Of a DNA stretch of 64,000 nucleotides, positions 41,113 through 50,521 are shown in pieces. Numbering within the stretch: the stretch's first letter is position 1; each line of letters begins with the position of its first letter. The stretch is from the NCBI GenBank assembly GCA_026399755.1, contig JAPLQI010000024.1:1-64000 (forward strand). The letters run 5' to 3'. Below the pieces are notes generated by a model, which ran no database searches, was not told the origin of the DNA, and saw nothing but the letters and a program-made list of their open reading frames with translations. Position numbers and translations under genes: made by a program. Source of the DNA: Pseudomonadota bacterium (GTDB lineage Bacteria; Pseudomonadota; Gammaproteobacteria; Burkholderiales; Chitinibacteraceae).

Positions 41113-43494
41113 TTACTTAGATAAGCCAGCAAGCTGAGCAGTTAAATTACTACTCGTACTTTTTAATGTTGCAATTGCAATATCCATCGCCGTAAATTGC
41201 TTACGATAAAGTGCCTCAGTGGCATCATACTGACGATTCATTCGAACTCGTTTTTCCTCCAACTGAGTTATGCTATTTGTAACACCGCTGCTTTGTTTGG
41301 CAAGATACCCCGTATTCTCTTTCAACATACCCTCAAGAGTTTTATCTAGTGAATATGCAACACCACGATTAAATGAAACAAATCCATAATCACCCGCCAC
41401 ATTCGCCTTCACGATCAGGCTCATCCCCTCACTCAAACCCGTACCAGTCAAGGCTTGGCCTACGCCCTTCGCGTTTTCTCCGCCTATTTTACCCTCTACA
41501 TCAGCCCCCTTGCTGTACCCGCCTACAGTCAAGCCAAGGGTAGCTGCTGTCGTACTTGTCCCCATATCACCTGTACTGGTAATTTGTATCTCGGACTTAC
41601 TCCCGTATTCAGAAGAAACAATATCAAACTTGCTGGTCGACTCATTGAAAACCACACCAACGCTTTTACCCGCTTTAGAGAGAACCTCATCACCATTAAT
41701 TTTTGACTGCATTTCTGCAGCCAAATCGGCCATTGTGGCATAACTACCTTTAGTTAAAGTAATCGCTTGGCTTGAAGTTCCATTAACCGACAACATTAAT
41801 GATTTATTATCATCAGTAATGACAACGGGGTTTGCAGCTATTGTCATAGGCAAGACCATTGAAGTGGTCGTCCCAGATCTCAAACGGCTAATATCAAAGT
41901 TTTTACTAAGGCTATTAAATACAACGCTGATCGTATCACCCGCAGTGAAAAGCGTACTATCCGCTTCAACTTTTGCTTTAATTTGCACCGCTAATGCGTC
42001 TGAGGTATAGCTACTATCATCCAATGTTAGATTTGCAGTTACCCCATCCAAAGTGACCGCTTTACTATGATTTGTTGCATCCACTTTGAAAAATGAAAGC
42101 GCCGTAGCAGAAGCGTATTTAGCTTGGCTAGCAGGTGTGGTGACTTCCACCGCATAATTGCCCGCCTGTGTGGCTAATGATCCTGATAAGAAAGTAATTT
42201 GGCTATTACTTGCCACGCCATTTACTGTAAATAAATTGGCCACATCATTTGGATGGCTAGTAATTGCAACTTGCAATTTTGCTTCATTTAAAACCAAATC
42301 CCCCTTAGGTGATGCACCGCCTACAATAACGCCTTTTGCATCCGTGGTGTAACCACTGAAAGACACACCAACGTCACTAAGCGATTGAAAATAACTACCT
42401 TCACCTTGCATTTGATTCACAACTGAGCGCATCTGATTTTGAATGGCACGAATAGATGATTCGCCATTAAGAGGGGCAGCTTTTGCAGCTGCAGCACCAT
42501 TACCCGGTGTGTAGCTCGATACTTCTTTTAATGTTTTATTAAGTTCATTATACGCTTTAACAAAGCCTTTAATAGAATCTTTAATTCCATTTAAATCCGA
42601 ACCAACAGTAATCGTCGTAGGTGCAAGCGTGATTGCCCCTGTACTTGTAGGCGATGAGACTTTGGTTAAATTAATAGTCAAACCTTGAATTGCATCACCC
42701 ACTAAATTGGTGGGCTTAGAAACACTAATACCATCAATTTTAAATTTGGCATCTTTAGCAGCTTGCGTTTCAGTTAAATTGCGCACCCCTGCTGGGTCAT
42801 AAGCGAGCGCAGACAGCCCACCTGTATCGGTTGAATTACCATCGGCGTCGCTTACTGAAATTTTTAATGAATTTTCAGCGCCCGTATCTTTACTAGTTAG
42901 TACCAATCGATTACCCGTACCATCATTTAAAATACTTGCACTCACACCTGTATTACTTTTACTGCTATTAATAGCATCGCGAATACCGCTTAAAGTATTG
43001 TTTTTTTCATCAATCGTCACAGAAAATGCGGCTTTTTTTACATTAGCATTCCCAGTGAAGGTGTCATCCGCCGTCGACTCTGTATTTTGCGTATTCACCG
43101 TACCAAATTGAATGGTCAACGTGCCCGTGCCAATACCCGCATTCGGAGTACTAAATGAAGAGGAGGTCAGTTTTTGATTTTGAGCTAGCTGAGACACCTC
43201 TAAGCTATATGAACCTGGCTGAGCCAAGCTACTCGATGTCACCGTAGCGATTGAAGTATCTGCCAATGTAGCAGATGTGCTTTTAAATCCTTGCACGCTA
43301 GAAAGAGCTTTCACCGAATTCTGAAAAGCAGACAACGCACTTTTTACTGAGCCATAGGCAGAGATTTTGGCCTGATATGACGCTTCTTTAAGCAGTAAAT
43401 CCTTTAATGGTGCTTTCTCCGCAGTCATCAGCTTATCAATTAGCCCATTTAAGTCCATTCCTGAACCTGAGCCTAAAGAAGAAATTCCAGCCAT
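41113..43494 (-). CDS. fliD: Flagellar filament cap protein FliD, unusually long
   Basis: 793 residues, against about 470 in E. coli. The N-terminal FliD domain begins MAGISSLGSGSGMDLNGLIDKLMTAEKAPL, the coiled-coil N part that docks the hook, and the C-terminal FliD domain ends with ITQLEEKRVRMNRQYDATEALYRKQFTAMDIAIATLKSTSSNLTAQLAGLSK, the conserved C-terminal leg. The middle is Ser/Thr-rich; two similar modules of about 85 residues appear at about 470-640 (EAKVEADSTLFTAG..ISVVFNSLSKNFDI and INGDEVLSKAGKSVGVVFNESTSKFDI). It caps the growing filament. Lies 39 bp after flaG. Confidence 0.95.
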   Translation of the reverse strand: MAGISSLGSGSGMDLNGLIDKLMTAEKAPLKDLLLKEASYQAKISAYGSVKSALSAFQNSVKALSSVQGFKSTSATLADTSIATVTSSSLAQPGSYSLEVSQLAQNQKLTSSSFSTPNAGIGTGTLTIQFGTVNTQNTESTADDTFTGNANVKKAAFSVTIDEKNNTLSGIRDAINSSKSNTGVSASILNDGTGNRLVLTSKDTGAENSLKISVSDADGNSTDTGGLSALAYDPAGVRNLTETQAAKDAKFKIDGISVSKPTNLVGDAIQGLTINLTKVSSPTSTGAITLAPTTITVGSDLNGIKDSIKGFVKAYNELNKTLKEVSSYTPGNGAAAAKAAPLNGESSIRAIQNQMRSVVNQMQGEGSYFQSLSDVGVSFSGYTTDAKGVIVGGASPKGDLVLNEAKLQVAITSHPNDVANLFTVNGVASNSQITFLSGSLATQAGNYAVEVTTPASQAKYASATALSFFKVDATNHSKAVTLDGVTANLTLDDSSYTSDALAVQIKAKVEADSTLFTAGDTISVVFNSLSKNFDISRLRSGTTTSMVLPMTIAANPVVITDDNKSLMLSVNGTSSQAITLTKGSYATMADLAAEMQSKINGDEVLSKAGKSVGVVFNESTSKFDIVSSEYGSKSEIQITSTGDMGTSTTAATLGLTVGGYSKGADVEGKIGGENAKGVGQALTGTGLSEGMSLIVKANVAGDYGFVSFNRGVAYSLDKTLEGMLKENTGYLAKQSSGVTNSITQLEEKRVRMNRQYDATEALYRKQFTAMDIAIATLKSTSSNLTAQLAGLSK

Positions 43495-43533
43495 GACGTA
43501 CTCCCCATTGGATATATGCTATATATCGGCAAA

Positions 43534-43917
43534 TTATGCCCGATCTTTAATTAACAAACCTTGAAATCGATCAATAGCTTTAGCAATTGAAATCGCTTCT
43601 TCAGTTGGAAATTGTCGAATAACTTCTTTCGTTTTTATATCAATCAACTTAACAACCGACAATTTAGTTTCTTCTTCAACCGAAAACTGTAGAGTATCAG
43701 AGAAGCCTTGCACCGCTTGATTCAATTTATCCACGGCCTGCTTTACTTCTTTAGCATCTGCCGCAGGTTTTAACGCTTGTACTGCATCTGGGTTGACTTT
43801 AACAGGCTCAGCACTGACTTTTTTAGCTAAATCACTTGCAGGCGCATCATGAAACCGGTCACTCACACTTTTAGTAGCAACAGGGGGTACGAGCGATGTA
43901 GTTGATTGGATATCCAT
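43534..43917 (-). CDS. flaG: FlaG family protein
   Basis: 127 residues with the FlaG C-terminal domain VDKLNQAVQGFSDTLQFSVEEETKLSVVKLIDIKTKEVIRQFPTEEAISIAKAIDRFQGLL, which is diagnostic (the IRQIP-like RQFPTEE motif). The N-terminal half is variable and charged. FlaG lies between fliC and fliD in many bacteria and influences filament length, though its mechanism is unclear. A stem-loop precedes it (43939-43965). Confidence 0.9.
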   Translation of the reverse strand: MDIQSTTSLVPPVATKSVSDRFHDAPASDLAKKVSAEPVKVNPDAVQALKPAADAKEVKQAVDKLNQAVQGFSDTLQFSVEEETKLSVVKLIDIKTKEVIRQFPTEEAISIAKAIDRFQGLLIKDRA

Positions 43918-43938
43918 GATACACCTTCCTGTAGAAAT

Positions 43939-43965
43939 GCCCCGACAACACGAGTTCGCCGGGGC
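43939..43965. terminator. Hairpin after fliC
   Basis: GCCCCGAC (43939-43946) and GCCGGGGC (43958-43965) form a 6-7 bp GC stem, 27 bp after the fliC stop. The minus-strand continuation ATTTCTACAGG has few T, so it may only reduce read-through, giving much fliC and less flaG-fliD transcript. Confidence 0.5.
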
Positions 43966-43991
43966 TTTACTTATTTAAGTCAAACTTAAAC

Positions 43992-45638
43992 TTAACCGCG
44001 TAGCAAACTTAGTACTTGGTTTGGTAATGCATTGGCCTGACCTAACATTGCAGTACCCGCTTGTTGCAAGACCTGCGCTCGAGTCAGTGCAGCCGTTTCA
44101 CTTGCAAAGTCCGCATCCCTGATTCGACTTCGAGCAGCACTCATATTCTCTGACGTTGTTGCCAGATTATTAATGGTAGCAGCGAAGCGGCTTTGCAGCG
44201 CACCAAACTTGGCACGTTGATCATTTACAGTCGACAAAGCGTCATCTACAACTCGTAATGCTTGATTAGCCCCTTCAACAGTCGAAATATCAAGCTTTTC
44301 AACTGTTTTTAGTGTCGAGGCGTATGCAGTACCTGAGCTCAATGCAGTGCTACCCGATGCAACAGAGCCTGTGCCACCAATCGCTAAAACACCAGAAGCA
44401 AACGCAGCGCCACTTGTAGTAACCGAATAAGAATTAGAAGAATTCAATACAACTTGGCCGCCAAAAATGGCCAGTCCAGAACCTGCAGCTGTACTTGAAA
44501 TACCATTCGCAGTACCACTTGACATAAATTGAATGGAGCCACTAGACGCCGCGACATCCATATCCCATTTGGTCACTGCACCACCAAAGCCACTTGCGTT
44601 ACTTGGGTCACCAATCGCGATATTTGACCCATCCGCAGCAACCAGCTTCAAGGCATAGTGTGTTTGGCGATCAACAGTTTGGAATGTGGCCAATTCCGCA
44701 GTAATCCCCGTTTTCGAAGATTTTGAGTTAAAGGCCTGAATGGCCTGTGAATACTCATCCGCATCAATCGTGCTGTTATTGTTCAAATCAGTCACATTGA
44801 ATGAAACAGATTCGAAAGTACTGCTTTTTGATGCTGCCGTTATGCTGTATGAACCAGATGCCAAACCTAAATTAACTTCTGTACGCGCACTTGCAGTAAC
44901 ACCTGTCCCAGCAGCATTAATTTTATTTGCAATATCTTTGGCCATATCAGTACCTGAGACAGAAATTGTTGTCCCATTAATACTAAAATCACCACTTGCT
45001 GACACAGCAGCGCCATTTGCATTGACAACACCCGATGCACCCGCAGTTACACCACTTGCTGACGCTCCAGATGTTGAGTTTGTAATGGCCAAATTTCCTG
45101 TCCCATTACCCACGCCCATCTGATAAGTACCATATTGATTGGTGCGCAAATTAGCGGTATTGGCAGAAATAGTTTGGTTGGTATTGGCGCCGACCTGATA
45201 AGTAGCTGCTGTAAAGCTACCATCAAATAATTTCTGACCGTTAAATTCAGTTGATGTAGCAAAACGATCAAGCTCTGAAACTAATTGGGTTACTTCAGAG
45301 TTAATCGCCAAGCGATCATTAGTGGTGTTAGTGGCATTGGCAGACTGCACAGCCAATTCACGTACACGCTGTAAAATATCGCCCATTTGCCCTAATGCGC
45401 CTTCACCCGTTTGAGCCAGTGACACGCCATCGTTAGCGTTACGCTTGGCTTGATCCATACCGCGGATCTGCGATGTAAAGCGCTCTGAAATCGCCAAACC
45501 TGCTGCATCGTCCTTTGCGCTATTAATACGCAGACCCGAGGACAAGCGTTGCAGAGAGTTGGTTAAACTCATGGACGACGTACCTAAGTTACGCTGTGCA
45601 TTGAGTGATGGTACGTTGGTGTTTATGACTTGAGACAT
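43992..45638 (-). CDS. fliC: Flagellin
   Basis: 548 residues. Conserved D0/D1 domains at both ends: [60 protein letters not shown] at the start and [47 protein letters not shown] at the end. The middle (about residues 165-440) is a variable, surface-exposed region very rich in Ser, Thr, Ala and Gly, which offers many sites for O-glycosylation. AAGGGG precedes the ATG, and a sigma28-type promoter lies about 72 bp upstream. Directly upstream on the same strand lies the pseudaminic acid and glycosyltransferase cluster. Confidence 0.96.
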   Translation of the reverse strand: MSQVINTNVPSLNAQRNLGTSSMSLTNSLQRLSSGLRINSAKDDAAGLAISERFTSQIRGMDQAKRNANDGVSLAQTGEGALGQMGDILQRVRELAVQSANATNTTNDRLAINSEVTQLVSELDRFATSTEFNGQKLFDGSFTAATYQVGANTNQTISANTANLRTNQYGTYQMGVGNGTGNLAITNSTSGASASGVTAGASGVVNANGAAVSASGDFSINGTTISVSGTDMAKDIANKINAAGTGVTASARTEVNLGLASGSYSITAASKSSTFESVSFNVTDLNNNSTIDADEYSQAIQAFNSKSSKTGITAELATFQTVDRQTHYALKLVAADGSNIAIGDPSNASGFGGAVTKWDMDVAASSGSIQFMSSGTANGISSTAAGSGLAIFGGQVVLNSSNSYSVTTSGAAFASGVLAIGGTGSVASGSTALSSGTAYASTLKTVEKLDISTVEGANQALRVVDDALSTVNDQRAKFGALQSRFAATINNLATTSENMSAARSRIRDADFASETAALTRAQVLQQAGTAMLGQANALPNQVLSLLRG

Positions 45639-45709
45639 GATGCTACCCCTTGCTTGTCCTGGAATCGGTGCTTTAGTGTTTCAGGCATATAAGTAAGCCC
45701 TTGTATGCT

Positions 45710-45736
45710 GTATCGGTAGTAACCCACCAAACTTTA
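45710..45736 (-). promoter_or_regulatory. fliC: Sigma28 (FliA)-type promoter of fliC
   Basis: Minus strand: TAAAGTTT (45729-45736), 11-bp spacer, ACCGATAC (45710-45717). The FliA consensus is TAAAGTTT-N11-GCCGATAA, so the -35 part is perfect and the -10 part matches at six of eight. It lies in the 125-bp gap between the glycosyltransferase stop and the fliC start, at the distance expected for a class 3 flagellar gene. Confidence 0.85.
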
Positions 45737-45763
45737 GGCCTAAATGTAATCTTTTTTAAGGAG

Positions 45764-48700
45764 CTAACTAGGTAGCCACGCTGTGCGCCATTTCTCTAAA
45801 TTATCCCCCACAAGCATCCAATCTTTTAACACGGTAGCTTTCAAAATGTCTCCCCGCTCAGCTGTCGCATCCAAATCAGCCAAATGCTCACGAATCGCAT
45901 CCACCCAATCTTTATGCTTATTCTTCACTCGCAGAACAGGCAAATCACCAAGGTAAGGGGCAATATCTGTGCAAATCACAGGAAATCCACAAGCGCCATA
46001 CTCTAATAAGCGCAAATTACTTTTACATAAATTAAACGTATTGTGCTCAAGCGGTGCCAAAGCCAAATCGAGATTTAAGCTAGCAAGCTTGCTAGGGTAA
46101 TGCTCGATTGGAACACCAGAATGAAACTCATGCACAAAGGGCCGCAGCTTATCAGGGCACATCCCAAAAAATACCCATTCCACCTCTGTAGCCAAAGCCT
46201 GAACAACACTTGCTATTAACTCTAAATCACCGGTATGACTAATTCCTCCTGCCCAACCCACGCGTGGCTTTTTACCAACCTGCCGGGCCGCTGACAAAGC
46301 CCCCCAAATAGGAACAGGGAGATAGTTATTAACCACATGGATCTGCGCATGCATACCTTGATAAGCATTAGCCAACTCATCCGTCGACACCACAAATCGA
46401 TCAACAAAAGTAAGTGCCTTACGCAGTGACTTAATAATATCCTTAGGCATATGTTCGCGATGCGCGCTTTTCAGCGGCAAATTTGGCAAATAGTCGTCTA
46501 ACTCATAAATCTTGAACGCTGGCGAGCACAACTTAGAACGCCGTAAAAAATCCAGCTGTCCCTCGGTAACTTGCCGCTGATAAACAATAATATCAGGCGC
46601 TAATTTGGCCAACTCAAACACAGGGTAAAGTTCTAAGGCAATAACACCCGATATTTTCAACTCATCTTCTAGCGCAGCAAATGGCTGAAAAATACGGTAG
46701 CGACCGCAGCCCATCTGATCAGCAGGGTGACAAAGGACCGAGGGCACTGGGCGCCAACTTAAAGGTCGCCATGTCAGTAAAGAACGCTGCTCCAGCTCAA
46801 AACCAGCACCACTTAAGGTTAAATTCTTGTTATAAGCAGAATCATTCCCTATCTCAAACAACCACTTGCTATACATCGCAGTTTGCTCGCCCTCAAAACG
46901 CTTCTGCTTAGCAACAACAAGATCTGGATTAATCGTATTCTGACTCACACTTCCTTCGTGCATCACAACAGCGTAAGGCGTCCATACTGTTAAATACCCC
47001 AGCTTTCCAATTTTCAAGCATAAGTCGACATCGTTGTACGACACTTTGAAGTCAACTTCATCCATGCCCCCTGCTTGCTCATAAACCGACTTACGAACCA
47101 TTAAGCAAGCCGCCGTCACTGCAGAATAATTTTGGTCTAACTGCAAGCGATGCATATAGCCAGAGTCTTCTAATGTTGCGCCTAGATATGGATGATCTGC
47201 AGGTCCACGCAAACCGAGTACTACACCCGCATGCTGCACAAGGCCTGTGGGATAAAGTAATTTTGCCCCAACAACACCGACTTCTGGGCGTTGAGCATGG
47301 TGCAGCATCGACTGCAACCAATCTCCCTCAACAATCGCGGTATCATTATTAAGCAAAACAAGGTATTCACCTTTTGCTTCACACACGGCCTTATTATTCA
47401 TTGCAGAAAAATTAAATGCATGAGGATAAGAAATAACACGGATTCTCTCCTCACAAATCAAAGCAAGGCTATTTAAATAGGCTTTAGCCTGTAAGGTTTC
47501 ACTTTGATTATCAATAATGATAATTTCATACGATAAGTATGTTGTTTTCTCTAGCAGGCTTTCAACGCACCTCTGCAACATCCCTAGTTGATCCTTACTA
47601 GGAATCAAAATACTCACTAAAGGTTGAGTTTCGTGCTGATAAACCACACGCAAACTACCCTGAACACGTGTGCCAAGCAGCAATTCTGCATCAACATGCC
47701 AGCGCTGCAAGTGTGCATGAACTGCTTTTGCAAACGCCAATTGGCGCAACTCACTCTCAAGCGCTCGTGCATCATTTAACTGGAGATGACAAACAATCTC
47801 AGCCACATGACCAATACATTGCGGGCCTGATTTATCTAATACCCGCAGAATTAAATCAACCTGCTCAGCCCCATCAACCTCTAAATCCTGCCAACTCATT
47901 GTGCTCATCGCAAGCCGACGAATCACAATAAATCCATCGGCGTAAGGCATGCTTCTTAGCAAATCAAGGTTAAAATCTGGCTTAAACCTAGGATTAGACG
48001 GTGACATCTTTTCATCTAAGATGTCATCATCCATATAAATTAAATCCCAATGCGGGTTTTCAACAATCTTCTGAACAGCAAGCAATAATCCAGCAACTGT
48101 GAATAAATCCCCCCCCTCAAGAAAACCAATATAATCGCTATCTGAGCCCGCAGAATATGCCAAAGCATCTACATACACATTATTCTTAGACTCAACCCAA
48201 TCAATCGCTGATGTAGGCATTGGATTCTTAGCAATAGACACTACGCTAAAACTTATATTTTTATATAGCTGACCTGTAATGCTCTTTATCGTCCGCACAA
48301 TTGCATCAAGATCACCATATCTATCTAAAATCAATATTTTCAATGTTGGATAATTAAATTGACTAATATGGTCTTCATCAAAATACCCCATAGCCATGTC
48401 AAAATGGCGGGCTTCACTGGAACTTAAATAACGATGATCTAAAAACTGATCATAAGGATCCAGCTGTACAACAGGTAGTAATTGAGCAGACACTTCCTTT
48501 GCAGTAGCAACAATGTAGAACTGCAAAGAGCACAATTCAAGCAGCTCTTCATTCGTTACAGCAGAAAGCTTCATGCGCCCCAATTCAAGGTCCATGACTT
48601 GTTTGTTTTTATTCGTTTCGTACACAGGCATTAAACGCTGGTCAATGGTGTAGTTCAATACCCGAACGTTGTAGCCTGTTTCATCTAAAAACCGATTAAA

Positions 48701-50521
48701 TTCTTTTAATGTAAAAAAACGAATATGCGTAATATCAAGCAAACCTGCTGCATCATATCGCCAAAATCCATCCGCAAGATCCTCCATTAACTTCAGATTT
48801 CTCACATTGGGAATACTAATAATAACCTGAGCTGTAGGCGACAAATAAGGCTGCAGCGCAGTCATTACTGACCAAGGGTTGTACATATGCTCAAGTACAT
48901 CTGCCAATATCACGCCATCCAGCGAGCCTTTAAGCAAACCCTCTTTTTCAAAATCAAACTCTTCAAACTTTCCTACAAGTACTCGATCTAATCTTTCCGA
49001 TGCAATTTTAGCCGCTGAGCGACTCGTTTCCACTCCCCAGACTTGGCACTCTGGATACTGTTTTTTTAACAACTCACCATTTGCACCCGCTGCACACCCA
49101 ATATCTAAAACAATCCTAGGGTTATTACTAAACATGCCAATTAATTCTTTACGCGCACTATCATGGTAATAAGAATTAACATCTAATTCTTCAACATCAA
49201 GATATTGTTGCCAGACATATTGTGCAGCATTGACCGGCCCGCTTTTATGCATCATTTTAAGCATAAGATCGGCCACACGTTCCGCAGCAGTTCCTGCCCC
49301 AGAAAAATGATAGTGTGGTAGCCGTTGTTTAGCTTGAGTTAAATGTGCATCTCTAAACGATTTATTAGTTAACAACTCTTGAATAGCCGATGCTAATTCA
49401 TCCGCTTCAACCTCAACAACGCCAGATTCAACCTCAAAAACACCACCGTACAATCCATTGGCTGAACATAGAAGATTAATACACGGCGTGCCACAAATCA
49501 TAGCTTCCACTGTGTAGTTAGAATCTACAGCAATCAAGGCATCGGCAACTACAGCCCAACCCTCACTATCTTCTAAGGTATAAACAAACAAAGAAGGGTC
49601 AATATTCATCGACAAACAAAGTTCGTTTAATTTTTTGTTTCCATACGCCAAATTTGAAACTCTATCTTTAATTACTGCATTAAAAATAAAGCCACCTTTA
49701 TGTAATTGATAGCAAGCCGAAACAAAAGAGATCAGCGTCTCAGAAAATATATTTTCATTACAAAAGGCACTTAAATTTGCAGACCATGTCGTCGCAAAAA
49801 CAACAATTGGAATGTTTCTTTGTAAATGATACTTATCAACAAGGGCGCTAAGCAGCTCTTTTTTATTTTTACACAATGATTGGTAAATATCCCAAGCTGG
49901 ATTTCCTGTAATGCACATCCGTTCAGAAGAAATACCAAGGTCTAAATAGCCTTCCATGCCGCGCGAACAAAACACTGCCAACTTATCTGCAATAACCTTA
50001 GAGTGAACAGTATATGGATCAGCCAATGCGATGGAATGGGCAAGATGTAATGAGGGTATTGCATGAGCTTTGGCCCACAAAGCTGCAGGACGACCTACAT
50101 TAGTTAAATCTTCATTTAACAGCAAAAGACTAACGCTATAGTTAACTCTAGCCCACTCTAAGGAACTAAGTAAATTAACAACAAGTGGCAATTCACTCGT
50201 CATACATTTCTTAACAACATCAACGAGCTCAATACGGCTACATTGAATATCATCACTATTTATTACAAAATCTATATTTTTTAATTTATCTTCAAACTCA
50301 GACATCAAATCAGACAAAAAAGGCTGTACATCTTTTTCATATAATATCTGCTGATCGAGCAAAACAATTGTGCCACCAGCTTGTTCAATCACATCAACCA
50401 TTTTTTGATCAATAAAACCACTTAGTGTCAATATAGCGCATGGCCCTTTTTTCTTCAAAAAACACTCTAATACACTTATATTTTTACCCCATATTAGACT
50501 GATAATCGCAGGCTGAGTCAT
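45764..50521 (-). CDS. 1585-residue multidomain glycosyltransferase/methyltransferase
   Basis: Five parts can be seen in one chain. (1) Residues about 1-430, a GT-B/UDP-GlcNAc-epimerase-like fold (RPAALWAKAHAIPSLHLAHS, CITGNPAWDIYQ, ALIAVDSNYTVEAMICGTPCINL). (2) About 450-670, a SAM methyltransferase (motif I VLDIGCAAGANGE at 471-483, DVLEHMYNPW at 541-550). (3) About 725-950, a degenerate GT2 fold with YMDDD at 829-833. (4) About 965-1200, a GT2 domain (VSILIPSKDQ, LLNNDTA with the DXD-like NND at 1058-1060). (5) About 1260-1585, a GT4-type domain (HPADQMGCGRYRIFQP, RVGWAGGISHTGDLE). It overlaps the upstream methyltransferase gene by 4 bp (ATGA) and lies next to fliC, so flagellin glycosylation is the likely role. 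No Maf protein is present. Confidence 0.85.
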   Translation of the reverse strand: MTQPAIISLIWGKNISVLECFLKKKGPCAILTLSGFIDQKMVDVIEQAGGTIVLLDQQILYEKDVQPFLSDLMSEFEDKLKNIDFVINSDDIQCSRIELVDVVKKCMTSELPLVVNLLSSLEWARVNYSVSLLLLNEDLTNVGRPAALWAKAHAIPSLHLAHSIALADPYTVHSKVIADKLAVFCSRGMEGYLDLGISSERMCITGNPAWDIYQSLCKNKKELLSALVDKYHLQRNIPIVVFATTWSANLSAFCNENIFSETLISFVSACYQLHKGGFIFNAVIKDRVSNLAYGNKKLNELCLSMNIDPSLFVYTLEDSEGWAVVADALIAVDSNYTVEAMICGTPCINLLCSANGLYGGVFEVESGVVEVEADELASAIQELLTNKSFRDAHLTQAKQRLPHYHFSGAGTAAERVADLMLKMMHKSGPVNAAQYVWQQYLDVEELDVNSYYHDSARKELIGMFSNNPRIVLDIGCAAGANGELLKKQYPECQVWGVETSRSAAKIASERLDRVLVGKFEEFDFEKEGLLKGSLDGVILADVLEHMYNPWSVMTALQPYLSPTAQVIISIPNVRNLKLMEDLADGFWRYDAAGLLDITHIRFFTLKEFNRFLDETGYNVRVLNYTIDQRLMPVYETNKNKQVMDLELGRMKLSAVTNEELLELCSLQFYIVATAKEVSAQLLPVVQLDPYDQFLDHRYLSSSEARHFDMAMGYFDEDHISQFNYPTLKILILDRYGDLDAIVRTIKSITGQLYKNISFSVVSIAKNPMPTSAIDWVESKNNVYVDALAYSAGSDSDYIGFLEGGDLFTVAGLLLAVQKIVENPHWDLIYMDDDILDEKMSPSNPRFKPDFNLDLLRSMPYADGFIVIRRLAMSTMSWQDLEVDGAEQVDLILRVLDKSGPQCIGHVAEIVCHLQLNDARALESELRQLAFAKAVHAHLQRWHVDAELLLGTRVQGSLRVVYQHETQPLVSILIPSKDQLGMLQRCVESLLEKTTYLSYEIIIIDNQSETLQAKAYLNSLALICEERIRVISYPHAFNFSAMNNKAVCEAKGEYLVLLNNDTAIVEGDWLQSMLHHAQRPEVGVVGAKLLYPTGLVQHAGVVLGLRGPADHPYLGATLEDSGYMHRLQLDQNYSAVTAACLMVRKSVYEQAGGMDEVDFKVSYNDVDLCLKIGKLGYLTVWTPYAVVMHEGSVSQNTINPDLVVAKQKRFEGEQTAMYSKWLFEIGNDSAYNKNLTLSGAGFELEQRSLLTWRPLSWRPVPSVLCHPADQMGCGRYRIFQPFAALEDELKISGVIALELYPVFELAKLAPDIIVYQRQVTEGQLDFLRRSKLCSPAFKIYELDDYLPNLPLKSAHREHMPKDIIKSLRKALTFVDRFVVSTDELANAYQGMHAQIHVVNNYLPVPIWGALSAARQVGKKPRVGWAGGISHTGDLELIASVVQALATEVEWVFFGMCPDKLRPFVHEFHSGVPIEHYPSKLASLNLDLALAPLEHNTFNLCKSNLRLLEYGACGFPVICTDIAPYLGDLPVLRVKNKHKDWVDAIREHLADLDATAERGDILKATVLKDWMLVGDNLEKWRTAWLPS

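Noticed and set aside
44740-45123. 127-codon plus-strand frame inside fliC
   Set aside because: Antisense shadow of the Ser/Ala-rich flagellin middle region; codon pattern belongs to fliC.
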